A stretch of DNA of 64,000 bases from Sinelater perroti (Eukaryota; Arthropoda; Insecta; Coleoptera; Elateridae). The notes below the pieces were generated by a model, which worked only from the letters and a program-made list of their open reading frames with translations, was not told the DNA's origin and ran no database searches. Positions 10,467 to 21,559 of this stretch are shown piece by piece; the first letter of the stretch is position 1; every line of letters starts with the position of its first letter. Both the position numbers and the translations under genes were made by a program. The stretch spans positions 2,046,001 through 2,110,000 of the forward strand of contig JARFIY010000132.1 of NCBI GenBank assembly GCA_036346155.1, in the 5' to 3' direction.

Positions 10467-11320
10467 CGAGGTATATTCAAGTTATAATACCTCCAAATTT
10501 TTTTCAGTGCTGGGAACAGATAGAAACATGTGATTTATTTCAAAATACATGCGCACTCTTTGTGAATCCGTGACAGATATGGCACCATTACACGGTACAC
10601 AAGACTTTAGTGGCAGCGGCGAGAGTGAAGACTGTTTTTGATACTTAAAATAGCGACGTTTTTATTACAAGAATAGCGTGTAATCATTCGTTTTCTCCCT
10701 TTGCGTGGCGTGACATTGATTGAAATTGATCACCAGTTGAGTGAGATATGTGGTAATAGTATTCTGGATGTGTCTAATGTGCGTTTGTGGATGCAACAGC
10801 CAACAAACCAAGACAATCTCGGCCTCGCACCAGACGGTCTAACGACATGATCAAGCGAGTGGAAAAACTTGTTTTGGAGAATCGCCGAATGAGTGTGGAA
10901 CACATCGCCTCCAATGTTCGCATTTTAGGTGGGATCTGTACACACAATCCTGCATGAAGACCTGAAAATGCAAAAAGTGTCTTTCAGGTAGGTGCCACGA
11001 ATGCTGACAACTTTGAAGTGGTTTCTCATACTCCTTACTTACCTGACCTGGCTCCTAGCGACTTTTGGCTGTTTCCAACGATGAAAGACCGTGGTCGCAA
11101 ATTTACTAGTCGTGCCGCTATTACATCAGCGATTTTCTAGTGGTCAAAAAAAAACTCCTAAAAAAGCGTTTGCAGCGGCTATGAAATCATAGCGTCGACG
11201 TTGTGAAACATGAAACCGCTGCAGAGATATTACGTCGAGAAGTGACACAAGTTTTACAGTTTTCGTGTGATTAGTTTGTGAGAAAAATAATTGGAGGTGT
11301 TATAACTTGAATGCACTTCG
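10467..11320 (+). mobile_element. Mariner element with large internal deletion
   Basis: TIRs of about 30 bp begin CGAGGTATATTCAAGTTATA at 10467 and, on the other strand, CGAAGTGCATTCAAGTTATA at 11320, each flanked by the TA typical of mariner (10465-10466 and 11321-11322). At about 10800-10990 are transposase remnants resembling RPRTRRSNDMIKRVEKLV, ENRRMSVEHIASNV and GSVHTILHEDLKMQKV. The text then jumps to a C-terminal VSHTPYLPDLAPSDFWLFPTMK near 11023. The segment between, including two of the catalytic Asp positions, is deleted. The element is 854 bp instead of about 1.3 kb, so it could at best move in trans. Confidence 0.9.
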
Positions 11321-11322
11321 TA

Positions 11323-11472
11323 TAACATATACTATATATAAATATAATATGTATATAGCTATATATAAATGTTTCTTATTACTGTTCCAAATTACTAGGA
11401 CATTGTCTTTTTAATTAGAATGTCTTGGAAAGCGACGTAGATAGCTAGTAGCTAGTCGGATAATTTAGTCAT
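11323..11472 (-). pseudogene. Jockey-2 LINE, 3'-terminal piece
   Basis: Minus-strand continuation of the Jockey C-terminus beyond the SINE insertion, reading MTKLSD..LAIYVAFQDILIKKT-like text before fading into AT-rich sequence. It is too decayed to place the 3' end exactly. The assignment rests on the neighbouring piece at 11656-11757. Confidence 0.45.
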
Positions 11473-11655
11473 TTATGAAGGGTGTCTTAGGTCGTCTTAG
11501 GCGCGGTGCTTGCCACATCGCTCCGCGTCAGAGATGGTACGCGACGACCGGGCAGAGAGAGCGAACGTATGAGAGCCTTAACCTCTCAGTTCGCAGGCCG
11601 TGCTCACACGCGGGGCGTAGAGCCTTATCATTATTATTATTATTATGAAGGGTGT
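11473..11655. repeat. 13-bp target duplication pair around SINE-A
   Basis: TTATGAAGGGTGT occurs at 11473-11485 and again at 11643-11655, perfectly repeated. Everything between is the SINE insertion. Confidence 0.85.
11486..11642 (+). repeat. SINE-A, copy 1, with (TTA)n tail
   Basis: A 157-bp insertion with a 13-bp perfect target duplication. It is GC-richer than its surroundings, starts CTTAGGTCGTCTTAGGCGCG and ends in a TCATTATTATTATTATTA tail. The word GGCGCGGTGCTTGCCA recurs in reverse orientation at about 15960-15985, beside another (ATT)n tail, which defines a family. It shows no coding capacity. Clear polymerase III boxes were not identified, so the RNA ancestor is unknown. The TTA-repeat tail suggests mobilisation by a LINE with a simple-repeat 3' end rather than by poly(A)-dependent machinery. 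Confidence 0.75.
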
Positions 11656-11757
11656 ATTACAATCTTCATACGGAGTTTTATTACTGATATACCTCAGAGC
11701 GTCGTATATTATTCTTCGTGTCTTAGACTGAATCCTCTAAATTATTTTTATATTCGC
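11656..11757 (-). pseudogene. Jockey-2 LINE, C-terminal ORF2 piece
   Basis: On the minus strand this reads ANIKII.RIQS, then YISNKTPYEDCNTPF, matching the Jockey C-terminal region after the RT (…NxxIxxIQRFQSK.LR…P.Y.SN..IHEDL.IP). It directly continues the text that stops at LYKCIIEPI.TYSV.LRC near 14165 on the other side of the RTE insertion. The Jockey copy therefore predates the RTE copy. Confidence 0.72.
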
Positions 11758-14160
11758 TAGCTTACCTTCTTCTTGCAGTTCCTCGGCCGTCGACGGTCGT
11801 TGGCTTTCATGTTGGCTATCATATTATTGTGGTGGATTTATTGACTATTGCTTGAAACAATTCCCATATCAATGTCGTAAGATATTCAGCCAGAAATTTC
11901 TTCTTCTACCTGGCCACGTTTACTGACTATTTCATCCTGTATGATTAAATGGAGAATCTTATATTTTTCGAGGTGTCTCGGTATGTGACCGAAGTACTGC
12001 AGCTTTCACTTTTTTCTAGTTTTAACTATTTCCACTTCTTTATTTATTCGCATGAATACCTCGTTATTATTTATTTTGGCTATCTAATTTATTATTAATA
12101 ACCTTCTGTACACCAACATTTCAAAGGATTGTAGTCGTTTAAGTGTGGCTTTTGTTAGTGTCCATGCTTCGACAACCTACAATAGAATAAGGAAGACAAC
12201 ATCCCATAATCTTCATTCTTAGATCAATTCTTATGTCACGAGTACATAAGACCTTTCTCATCTTAATAAATGCTGCCTTAGCTTTTTCTATACGTACCTT
12301 AATTTATATGGATAGATTCCAGTTTTCATTGATGGTACTTTCCAGATAAATCAATTTTTTGATCTTCTCCAACGCTGTGCCGTTTACCGACATGCCATTG
12401 TTCATATATTCATTGATCATATATTTAATCTTCTTGACGTTTGTCTTGACGAATTGTTCGCACTTATCTGTTAATTGATTTATTAGATTTTGCAAACACT
12501 CACTGCTGTTGGTTATTACTAACGTGTCATCCGCGTACCTAAAGTTATTAATTGTTAAACCGTTAATATTAATTCCTTCCTCAACATCAGCAAGGGCCTC
12601 ATTAAATATACAGGTTGATGTTAATTTCGTCTAACAGCTGATGTTCTATTCTTATTGTTACTGTTTAGCGCCAGTATAAGTTATTAATTATTCTAACTCC
12701 TTTATCATCTACTCCAAATCTATTTAAATTCTTGCTCATTTTATTATGTGATAATTGTAAAAGGCTTTTTCGAAGTCTGTCGTGCACATAAATACATTTT
12801 GATTAATATCGCGACTTTTTTGAATTAACACTTGGACCCCAAACAGTGCTTCTCTTGTTCTAAGGCCACTTCGGAAGCCGAACTGAGTCATCCCAATCCC
12901 ATCTTCCAATTTTTATATATTCTACCGTGTATTACACGTAGGAAAATTTTTAAAACAAGACTCATCAGGTTAATTCTCTTGTGTTCGTGGCATTTTAATT
13001 GTTCTTCTTTCTTAGGAATCATTACAAAAGTTGATTTTAGCCAATCCATCGTTATTTCTCCGGTCTCATATATGGTGTTAAAAAGATTGGTTAGAGCCTT
13101 GATTTTGTTTTATTTTAGAAGTTTAAGTATTTCTGTGCTCACTCGATCAGGTTCGATTGCTTTCCCCTTCTTTGCGATTTTTATTGCTTGTATGACTTCT
13201 TCTTTGATAATTGCAAGTCCTGAAGTAGCTTACGTTTAGCCTGTTGTCATCAAATAACTCTAATATATATTTTTTCTATCTGAGCAGTTGTTTATTTACA
13301 TCTAGCAGTTTGTCTCTATTTTGGTCTTCTATAATTCGAGGGCGATGTTCCCATATAGTACTATTTATTTCTTTTAGTTTCTTGTGGAGATGGGTGCTTG
13401 CCTTATATTTTGCTTTACCTCATTTTGTATTCTTTTATACTTTCTATTATTTATGTTTCTATATTTTCTTCTTTGATCAATTAGTCTAAGAACATCTTCC
13501 GTCGTCCATTCGTGTTTTTTGGATCTTTTTTCCTGTAGCTTATCCTTTTGTACATTTATTAGTATTTTTGGCGTTGTTCTACATTTACTTCTGTCTTATC
13601 TGCATTATTCACTTATTGCTACTGTTTGAAATTATTTTCCAGTTGTTTTGTTATTTCTTGTCGTATTTGTTCGTTAGCAATTTTACTTCTGTCTATATTT
13701 ATTATTGTATTTTGTGGCTTAATAACCTTTTAAAGCGCATTCTCATCTTTCCTAGAAGTAGGTTATGATTTGTGGGCTTCAGGATAGGTTTTTACTGACA
13801 GTACAGAGATCTTAAATATTTTGTTAATGCAAATGAAATATATCTGCCTTCTAACGATTTTCCGTGGTGAATCTGCAGGTGATATCTATATGTACAAGTG
13901 ACGTTTAGATAGCTTGAAGAAGGTGTTTGTGATTTTCAGTTGGTTCTTTAGCCAGAATGCAGTTAATTTGCCGTCTTCACCATTTCTTACGCCTAATCCG
14001 TGATTCTTCAATTTTTGCATTGAAGTCTCCCGTGACGATAGTAACTTCATATTTTTTAGTAAATGTTAGTACGTGCTTTGTCTTTATAAAACTGTTCTGC
14101 CTATTCTCTTTATAATCTCCGGTTGGCGCGTAGACTTGTATTATGATTAATAGCTTACAT
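11758..14160. repeat. 8-bp target duplication pair around the RTE insertion
   Basis: TAGCTTAC is present at 11758-11765 and at 14153-14160, at exactly the places where the Jockey-2 reading breaks and resumes. Confidence 0.7.
11766..14152 (-). pseudogene. RTE-clade LINE, 5'-truncated, inserted in Jockey-2
   Basis: The minus-strand copy begins in the endonuclease at LIIIQVYAPTGDYKENRQNS, followed by TIVTGDFNAKIEESRIRR (GDFNAK block) near 14030-13980. A degenerate RT spans about 13500-12550. The block NGMSVNGTALEKIKKLIYLES (F.YLGS region) lies near 12400-12345. The C-terminal part near 12080-11780 reads RINKEVEIVKTRK..A..LRSH and ends MKANDRRRPRNCKKK. A short (GAA)n 3' tail abuts the left duplication. 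Many stops. The same family type as the 16.0-19.4 kb element but a separate, older-looking copy. Confidence 0.78.
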
Positions 14161-15880
14161 AACACCGAAGTTAGACACTATATGTTCAAATTGGTTCTAT
14201 TATACATTTGTAAAGCAGCAGTTTGTTACATGTGGCAAGTTTAAATTTGCCCAATTAGCCAGTATTTTGGCTATTATATCTGATTTCCACATCAATTTCT
14301 TTTATCCAGGGTTATTCCCAAATATTTTGCTTTGTTCTTAACAGATATCCATAACCCGTTTATTGAGACTTGAGGACAGTTTAATTGCTGGTTTGTAAAA
14401 GTAATTTGAACTAACTTTTCTTCGTTTGCTTTTGTTCCTCAGGTATCAAACCAATCTTAAAGGATATTAAGGTGACATTGAAAATACTCAAAGGATTTTT
14501 GAGAGTTATTTGTAATCGGAATATAGACAGTAAATAGGAGGTACAAAAAAGGACCTAATAATCTACTTGGAAGACATCTGACTTAATTGGATAATACTCG
14601 GACGTTTGGAACGTTTGGACGTTGGAAGTTTTAGCTTGTATAATAAACCAGGATACCAGACACAGTCAAAAACGCGTTTAATATCTAAAAGGCAGCTGTA
14701 TATAATGTTTTTCTTTAAGACTTTTGATTATTTTATTTAGTCTCCTATGATTTTGTTGAACATTCGAGTGATTTTCATAAAAGCGAATTGGTATGATGGT
14801 ATTTTCTCGTCTAAGTTAATTTCTTCCATTCTTGTTCAACAGCAATATTTCAAATATTTTAGTCATGATAGGCAGTAGACTTATTAACCGATATGAACAT
14901 GCAACATTTATTGGTTTTGCGGGTCTATGAATTATAATCATTTAGGCCAATTTTTAAATTGTTGGGTAATTGCTTAGCTTAAGGATAGTGGTTAGTAAAA
15001 CTAACGATTTTCTCGCAAGTTGTTTGATTATTTCACCGTTATTAAATCAAATCCGGGTGCTTTGTGATTTTAGATTTTGTAATTAATTTTTAACTTCAGC
15101 TGGCGAGCAGGGCTTTATTAGCAGAGTCACAAAACATGATCTATTCAGGATATTTCCAATGTTGTTATTGTTATTGTTGATACTTTAATGAGGTGGTATG
15201 TTAAAAAATTCTAGTTTTATTCAACTTTAAGATAGTTCGAATCTATGCATTTACTCACAAAGAAGTCGATTAGATCAGGAATCTTATTGGGGTCACTTGA
15301 CGAGTATATTAGTTCGCCAGTAGAATCGTTGCTGTTGGCTTCCAGTTATTTTCTGCTTTTAAGAGTAATTAATCTCGATCCCCAATCTGTGTGTTTTGCA
15401 TTCCAGTCTCTGGCAATAATGAATCTATCGAGTAATTAAAGAACAAGTGCCTCATATTTGGTTTCGATTGTATATCTCGGTTAGGTGTAAATGGCTGAAA
15501 TTTTGAAAGGCTATGGTTTTACATTGATATAATAAAGTAATGCAGGTTGCATTTTATTATTTTGATATTCCGATAATTTGTAAGAATATGTGGTGTTACG
15601 AACAATTACTGCTGCTCTACCATATGCCGTACCATCGAAATGTATTTATTGCATGATATACGATATAATGAGATATTTGAAATACAAATTTCTTCGTAAA
15701 GTGGGTTTTTAAATTCAGTAGCACATCAGTTTTATTGCTTTGTATTGTAGAACACGTATTAATTTAATTTTATGGTTTATTAGACCATTTGCATTTCACG
15801 AGCAAATATGTAGTGATAAAGATCTATTATTGTGCTATTTTATTTATCATCGTAGACAGGAGGTTTAATATCATGCTGTT
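14161..15880 (-). pseudogene. Jockey-2 LINE, endonuclease and reverse transcriptase
   Basis: Read on the minus strand, the endonuclease end is near 15430: ARDWNAKHTDWGSRLITLK, then a GELIYSSSDPNKIPDLIDF-like stretch and VSKCIDSNYLKVE. The RT follows: YRLISLLPIMTKIFEILLLN near 14860-14800 (matching YRPISLLP..SKIFEKLL), then SCLLDIKRVFDCVWYPGLLY near 14685-14640. VSINGLWISVKNKAKYLGIT lies near 14370-14310 and LLYKCIIEPI.TYSV near 14215-14175. Stops are frequent, so the copy is old. Sequence from 15500 to 15880 is not readable and may be the decayed ORF1/EN part. Confidence 0.75.
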
Positions 15881-15881
15881 T

Positions 15882-15891
15882 TGGTTGATAA

Positions 15892-15932
<41 letters not shown>

Positions 15933-16033
15933 TGATGTTGATGATGATGATAATGATCTGGCAAGCACCGCGTCTTAAGACAAGCGCTATTATTACCCGT
16001 TGTTCGAGTGGACTCAATTATGGTTGATAAGTT
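15882..16033. repeat. Near-perfect 13-bp duplication around SINE-A copy 2
   Basis: TGGTTGATAAATT at 15882-15894 and TGGTTGATAAGTT at 16021-16033 (12 of 13 identical) flank the SINE. Confidence 0.7.
15895..16020 (-). repeat. SINE-A, copy 2, with (ATT)n tail
   Basis: A minus-strand copy of the SINE at 11486-11642. The tail is the AAT-repeat tract at about 15895-15950, grading into GAT/GATGAT repeats, and the diagnostic word TGGCAAGCACCGCG sits next to it (reverse of CGCGGTGCTTGCCA). It contains GTCTTAAGAC where copy 1 has GTCTTAGG. The part distal to the tail (about 15990-16020) is not visibly shared with copy 1, so one of the two is rearranged or truncated. Confidence 0.7.
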
Positions 16034-16040
16034 GCTAAAT

Positions 16041-16500
16041 GGGATGTACGGGAGATTTCACCCAGGAGTAGCACCTCTATACCCTGAATTGCCGGACCCT
16101 TGGGTCATTCAGAGATATTGGTCTCTCACTCTCATTTATGGCTCCCAGAAGCTTGTTAAGCGGCCACATCCCGGATACTGTGTCGGCACACAGGCTAAAC
16201 TAAATGAGAGGCTATGAGAGGCAACCTTCAATCGATGAATTTAATGGCTCCCATAGTAACAGCAGCGTCTGACTCAGATTGAGCGGCTGCAAATAGCGTC
16301 TGTTCCCATATTGGGCTGCTAGAAACCAAAGCGGAAAGCAAGGAGAAACTACCGCTTAAACTTCCTCAAGAGAAACAATTATGGCGACACATCAATACAA
16401 GCGGCCCCTAGTCCGCGGCAGCCTTAAATGGTCAAGGGGTGCGAAGAATCCCCGCAATGAATGCTAGGAACCACCCCGAAAGTGGAAAACGAAAAAAGAA
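16041..16500 (+). promoter_or_regulatory. 5' untranslated region of RTE-A, presumed internal promoter
   Basis: This non-coding leader precedes the endonuclease start and is GC-richer than the flanks. Full-length LINEs transcribe from an internal 5' promoter, so that activity is inferred from position only. No specific promoter motif was identified. Confidence 0.45.
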
Positions 16501-17440
16501 ATACCAATCAAAATTGGCACTTGGAATGTGAAAAGCATGTATATGGCTGGGAAGATATACAATACAATCCAAGAGATGAAGAGACTATACATAAATGTCC
16601 TCGAAATTAGCGAAATGAGGTGGAAGGAGTCAGGAAAAATGAACATAGGCGACTCAACTGTATATTACTCTGGAAACAACCTACCTGATCACCCAAACTT
16701 AGTTGGAATTATAGTGAACAAAGAGGCGAAAAAATCGGTCATCAATTTTATACCGCAATCTGACAGAGCAATGTTGATCCAACTAAAAGTAGAACCAAAA
16801 AATGTTAACATAATACAGGTATATGCACCAACAGCAGAAAACCCCGACGCAGAGATAAACAATTTCTAAATAAAACAATTAAAACCACACATCAAAAAAG
16901 ATGAGATAACAATAATTATGGGCGATTTCAATGGCAAAATCGGAAAAGGACCACTTCAAGATGTAGTAGGGGAGTATGGATTGGGTGACAGAAACCCAAG
17001 AGGTGACATATTAGTACAATTTTGTCAAGAAGAAAATCTTGTAATAAGCAACACATGGTTTAAACTACCTCCTGGAAATCACCGCAAGACCACCCAAGAC
17101 ATGTGATCAGGAATCAAATCGATTTTATCCTAATAGACAAAAAATATCGAAATGGAGTTCTTGGAGCAAAGACCTACCCAGGAACAGACGTGGGGTCGGA
17201 TCATAACCCTGTAGTAGCATGCATCAGAATTAGGTTAAAAAAGATAAGGAAGAAGACAAACACAAAACCAAATATGACAATACTAGAAGACCAGATACAA
17301 AAAGATCAAATATCCGCGTCACTAAACAACGAATTTAAAAAAATACGCGAAACAGAGGCTGAAACCGACCAAGAGCAAATAGAAAATATCTGGAAACAAT
17401 TTAAAAACACGCTAAACAATATACAACCCAAACTGTAAGA
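16501..17440 (+). pseudogene. RTE-A endonuclease domain
   Basis: Apurinic-like endonuclease at the N-terminus of the LINE protein. It opens IPIKIGTWNVKSMYMAGKI (the GTWNV motif) near 16512, then VLEISEMRWKESGKMN. VGIIVNKEAKKSVINFIPQS is followed by VNIIQVYAPTAEN near 16803. A stop at 16867 precedes IIMGDFNGKIGKGPLQD (GDFNxK) at 16918. After a frame change near 17104 come IRNQIDFILID and TDVGSDHNPVVACIRIRLKK (the catalytic SDH block) near 17190. The N in GTWNV, the D in GDFN and the SDH His are present. Stop codons at 16867 and 17436 and the shift near 17104 break the frame. Confidence 0.9.
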
Positions 17441-19327
17441 AGCATCAAAATACGATCACAAAAGGAATGGATAACAAAGGAAATTTTAGAGCTAATGGAC
17501 GAGAGACGAATGTATAAAAACTCGGACCAACAGAGGTACAATCAAACCCAAACCAAAATAAGACGAACAATAAGAGAAGCAAAAGAGAAATGGATGAACA
17601 ATAGATGCCAAGAGCTTGAAGAACTGCAGAACAAACACGATCTCTTCAATTTACATAAAAAAGTAAAGGAAGTTACTGGAAACTTTAAAAAACGACTGCC
17701 AACAAGGCTAACACATGATAACAACCAACTGATATTTACAACAGAAGAACTAAACAGCGAATGGACAAACTACGTACAACAATTGTTTGGCGATGAAGTT
17801 AACCTCCCGTACACCGCGAAGGGCGAAACGGGGCCAAACATATTAAAAGCAGAAGTAGTTAAAGTGTTAAATGCAACTAAAACGGAAAGCTCCCGGACCA
17901 GACGACATTTATGCAGAATTCCTGAAACTCATAAATGAAGATAACATAAACATAATGACAAACCTGTTCAACAAAATATACCAAACAGGAAACATACCAC
18001 ACGATTGGCTAAAGTCAATTTTCATTCTTATACCAAAGAAAACTAATGCGAACAAATGTGATCAATTCCGATTAATTAGCTTAATGAGCCATGTGCTAAA
18101 ATTATTTTTAAAAATAATACACAACAGAATACGAAAAAAAAGTGAACAAGACCTAAGCGAAGAACAGTTTGGCTTTCGGGAACTCCTTGGCACTCGAGAG
18201 ACTTTATTTGGATTAACAGTATTACTGCAAAAATGCAGAGATCAAAAAAGGAGGTATATCTCTGTTTCATTGACTATGTCAAAGCATTTGACACTATAAA
18301 ACACACAGAATTAATAAACGTGCTGCAGCATAAAGGACTGGATAAACAAGACATCACAATTATTAGAAACATATACGAAAAACAAACAGCAGCAATAAGA
18401 TTAGAAAACTCAATCACAACTGAAGTGGCTATTAAACGAGGGGTACGTCAGGGATGCGTCCTATCACCACTTATGTTCAATATATATTAGGAACAAGTAT
18501 TCCAAAAAGCACTTGAAGGCTCGGAAGATGGTATCAAAGTCAACGGAAGATTACTCAACAATTTGAGGTACGCGGATGATACCGTAATTATTGCCGACAG
18601 CCCTGAGGGTCTACAACGCTTAATGGACCGCATCACAACCGAAGGAGATACTGTCGGACTCAAAACTCAAACGAAAACAAAAACAATGGTAGTGAGCAGA
18701 ATACCAAACACAACAGTCAATATAAATGTATACAATGAACATATAGAACAAGTCCACAAATTTAAATACCTTGGCTGCTGGATAACTGACAATCTAGACC
18801 CAGAACTAGAAATACGAACCAGAATAGAAACAACCAGAATGACTTTCCTAAAAATGAGAAACTTGCTATGTAATAAAAGCCTCGCTCTAGATGTAAGATA
18901 CAGATTTGTGAAATGTTACATTTATTCAATACTGCTATACGGGGTGGAGACTTGGACATTGAACAAAAAAGAGATTAGCAAGCTGGAAGCATTCGAGATG
19001 TGGATGTTCCGAAGAATGCATAGAATATCGTGGGTTGAACACATAAGAAACGAGGAAGTACTCAGACGTATGAACCGAGGCAGAGAATTAGTTAATACGA
19101 TTAAAAAAAGGAAAACCGCCTATCTTGGTCATATCACAAGAGACCACAAAAACCAACTATTAAAACTCCTGATAGAAGGGAAAATAGAAGGAAGACGCGG
19201 CCCAGGTCGAAGAAAATGTTCATGGTTGAAGAACATAAGAGACTGGACGGGCTTAAACACACACACATTAATTAGAACAGCACAAGACCGAGACGAATTC
19301 GCCACAATTGTTGCCAACCTTCATTAA
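17441..19327 (+). pseudogene. RTE-A reverse transcriptase and C-terminal domain
   Basis: The linker (TKIRRTIREAKEKWMN) leads to KRKAPGPDDIYAEFLK near 17880, after a frameshift. IFILIPKKTNANKCDQFRLI follows, then EQFGFRELLGTRETLFGL near 18160 and a second frameshift. FIDYVKAFDTIKH (motif A) is near 18260, IKRGVRQGCVLSPLMFNIY (motif B) near 18435, a single TAG at 18488, and NNLRYADDTVIIA (motif C, YADD intact) near 18560. FKYLGCWITDNLDPE and the C-terminal SILLYGVETWTLNKKEISK, YLGHITRDHK and GRRKCSWLKNIRDWTGL complete it. Only the TAG breaks the last 1.1 kb of frame. The BovB-like C-terminus supports the RTE clade. Confidence 0.92.
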
Positions 19328-19366
19328 TGGAGATGGCACCAGAAGAAGAAGAAGAAGTTGCTAAAT

Positions 19367-20940
19367 ATAATTTTAAATTTATTGAGTAAAGCATTTAATT
19401 GTACAACAAGGTTTTCTTGCTAATTTTTGGTAGAAGTTGTTCTTAAAACATCTACATGTAATAGGTAAATTCTATTTTGAGTATTTATTTTACTGGTAAA
19501 AACTGAAATTGGAAATTGTTTTGATTATGATGGACTGTCACTTACCTTTTGCAAATTTCTGTATATAGCACACCCTTTATAGTTCATAGCCTGTGCATTT
19601 TTGAATAAGGCACATTAGTAAATTTATATTTAAGTTTTTGGCACTGAGTTAAATTATGGTTTTCTTCACTTGTCACATTTATAGGGTCTTGTGTAATATG
19701 ATTTTGTGTAACCGTATAACTGACATTTGGTTCACTGGATCAGACTTTTTCTTCTACATATTAGAGGGTTTAACGTTTATTCTCATGTTCAGAAATTGCA
19801 AGTATTAGATATTCTCGTTGTTTTGCTGTGGTTTGACGTCAATAAAAAACAACATTAATGACTCTTTGGTAACTTTGTGCCTAATGTTACGGACAGTATG
19901 TCCTTTTTTGTAATTCTGTGACCGGTAACGAGTAAAGTAGGTTCCATATGATCATCCTATACACTCTTTCTTCCTTTATTTGATAAGTGTAGTGAATTAT
20001 CTTTTCATTATATAGGTGTCTTATGAGTTTTCTGTAGGTGGCGAGTGAGATTGCATTTATTTTTATTATGTCATTTGGTAAGCCTGTACAATAATACGTT
20101 CCTTTTTATGTTACTCGTAAAAAATTTGCTCATTTTCTTAATATCTATTACCCTATAAACAAAAATAATAGGCGATTGTAGAAATTTTGGGGTTTACTCA
20201 CTTTGTTTTAGTGTTATTGCTTACAATTTTATTTACTAAAATATCATAAAACTATGTTCGTTTTTTGAAAATGTGTTATCATTGTTACTATTATTTTGAT
20301 ATTAAGTTCATTTAATAATTTTTGCGTGTTACTTAGAGTTTGAAAATTTAATGCCTGGAAATAGCGAGCTCGTTGAGAGTTACTAGACAACTGAAACTAG
20401 TTGAAAATTGCGTATTATTAATGAAAGTTTATTGAAATCTGCGGAATTAGTAGTGATGAGAAGGCTGTTTGAGATGACTGAATTTTTTGTTGGTATAAGA
20501 GAAATTACCAAAATGTTGCTTGCCGTAGTTGACTTATATATTAGATAATAAATGTCGAATTGAGTTATAAGAAAAACTCATCTTGTATTAACAGAGTGGA
20601 CGCCTTGAAATACTTGTGATATTACACTTATCGATTAGTTTACGTATACTTGACCGTTAGGCCGTAATATCTACACTTTATCACTTGGCCTTTTGACCTT
20701 TTAATTCCGCCCTTTCACTTCACCAGAAACGGAACATCCTGCTCGTTGAAAGTCGACGAATAACTTATCTTACAAGTAAAAATTTTAAATAGATCTTAGT
20801 ATGCATGTATAATATGCCGACGCACAGAGACGCAACACGACATGACGTGCTTCTGCATTTTTTGTTGTAATAAAGTATTATTTGTAATTTTAATATATTA
20901 ATACTTATTGACAATGTATACTTATACATAGTTTTCTCTT
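19367..20940. other. Gene-less AT-rich stretch
   Basis: No coding frame, TIR or SINE signature is recognised over about 1.6 kb. Stops are dense in all six frames. Confidence 0.6.
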
Positions 20941-21030
20941 CTTAATATGAAAGAAAACTAGTACTTACTTAGTTACTTACTTAGTCCTAGGCCTTTCTAC
21001 CTTTAGGTGTAAGGCTAAGAAAACTAGTAA
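20941..21030 (-). repeat. Possible short retroelement tail with (TAAG)n
   Basis: CTTACTTAGTTACTTACTTAG at about 20963 is followed by TCCTAGGCCTTTCTACCTTT and AGGTGTAAGGCTAAG. Read on the minus strand this is a short body ending in TAAG repeats, the look of a SINE or LINE 3' end. No second copy is visible, so this is a weak call. Confidence 0.3.
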
Positions 21031-21550
21031 GGAAATAAATAGTTTAAATACTTATAAACAAGTATTTGTAAAACACGTAATTAGTAATATGAGTATAAGA
21101 GAAGCATATAAAAATTATATATTTACAAAATCATATAAAATTTTATTACTGCAACCGTTCAACTAAAATCTCCAATTAATATGTAGATAAACCTTTTCTA
21201 CTGACATATACCTTTATCTTTTGATGTTATCACTTAAATAATCTATAGTTTCTGGTTGAATTTCTTTGCTTGTGACTTAGTTATTAAACTCTAATGATAC
21301 TTTCATGTGTCACAGTTTATATTTAGAGACTACTAGGACCATGGCAATAACTGAATTTCTTGTTTGTTTTTTCATGTGACAGTTATACGCAATATACGAC
21401 AGTGATCACCATCAGTCATAAAACAATTTTTAAACAAAGACTTTATTAAAGTTTATCACTGAAATAGCAACGTGCCTATTAGTATTTATTTAATTATACA
21501 AAATTAAACAATGCTACTATACCAAACTTTTTTAATATTTGGTTAGAGAT
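21031..21550. other. Gene-less AT-rich stretch
   Basis: Nothing recognisable is seen in either strand. Confidence 0.6.
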
Positions 21551-21559
21551 TAATATATT

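Larger units (their letters stand above)
16041..19356 (+). mobile_element. Near full-length RTE-clade LINE (RTE-A)
   Basis: A 3.3-kb insertion flanked by a 10-bp duplication. It has a GC-richer 5' untranslated region of about 450 bp (16041-16500), a single broken endonuclease-RT ORF, and a 3' end in AGAAGAAGAAGAAGAA. The protein resembles BovB-like RTE retrotransposons of arthropods. It inserted within a few bases of SINE-A copy 2. Six to seven disabling lesions show it is no longer autonomous, though its body is well preserved. Confidence 0.9.
16031..19366. repeat. 10-bp target duplication pair around the RTE LINE
   Basis: GTTGCTAAAT at 16031-16040 is repeated perfectly at 19357-19366, directly before the 5' end and directly after the (GAA)n tail of the LINE. 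Confidence 0.85.

Noticed and set aside
12832..13239. 135-codon plus-strand open frame
   Set aside because: It overlaps the minus-strand RTE relic, whose motifs and insertion boundaries explain the sequence; the plus-strand product is hydrophobic low-complexity.
15895..15953. CRISPR-like or tandem-gene array
   Set aside because: The repeats are simple AAT/GAT triplets forming a SINE tail; there are no spacers.
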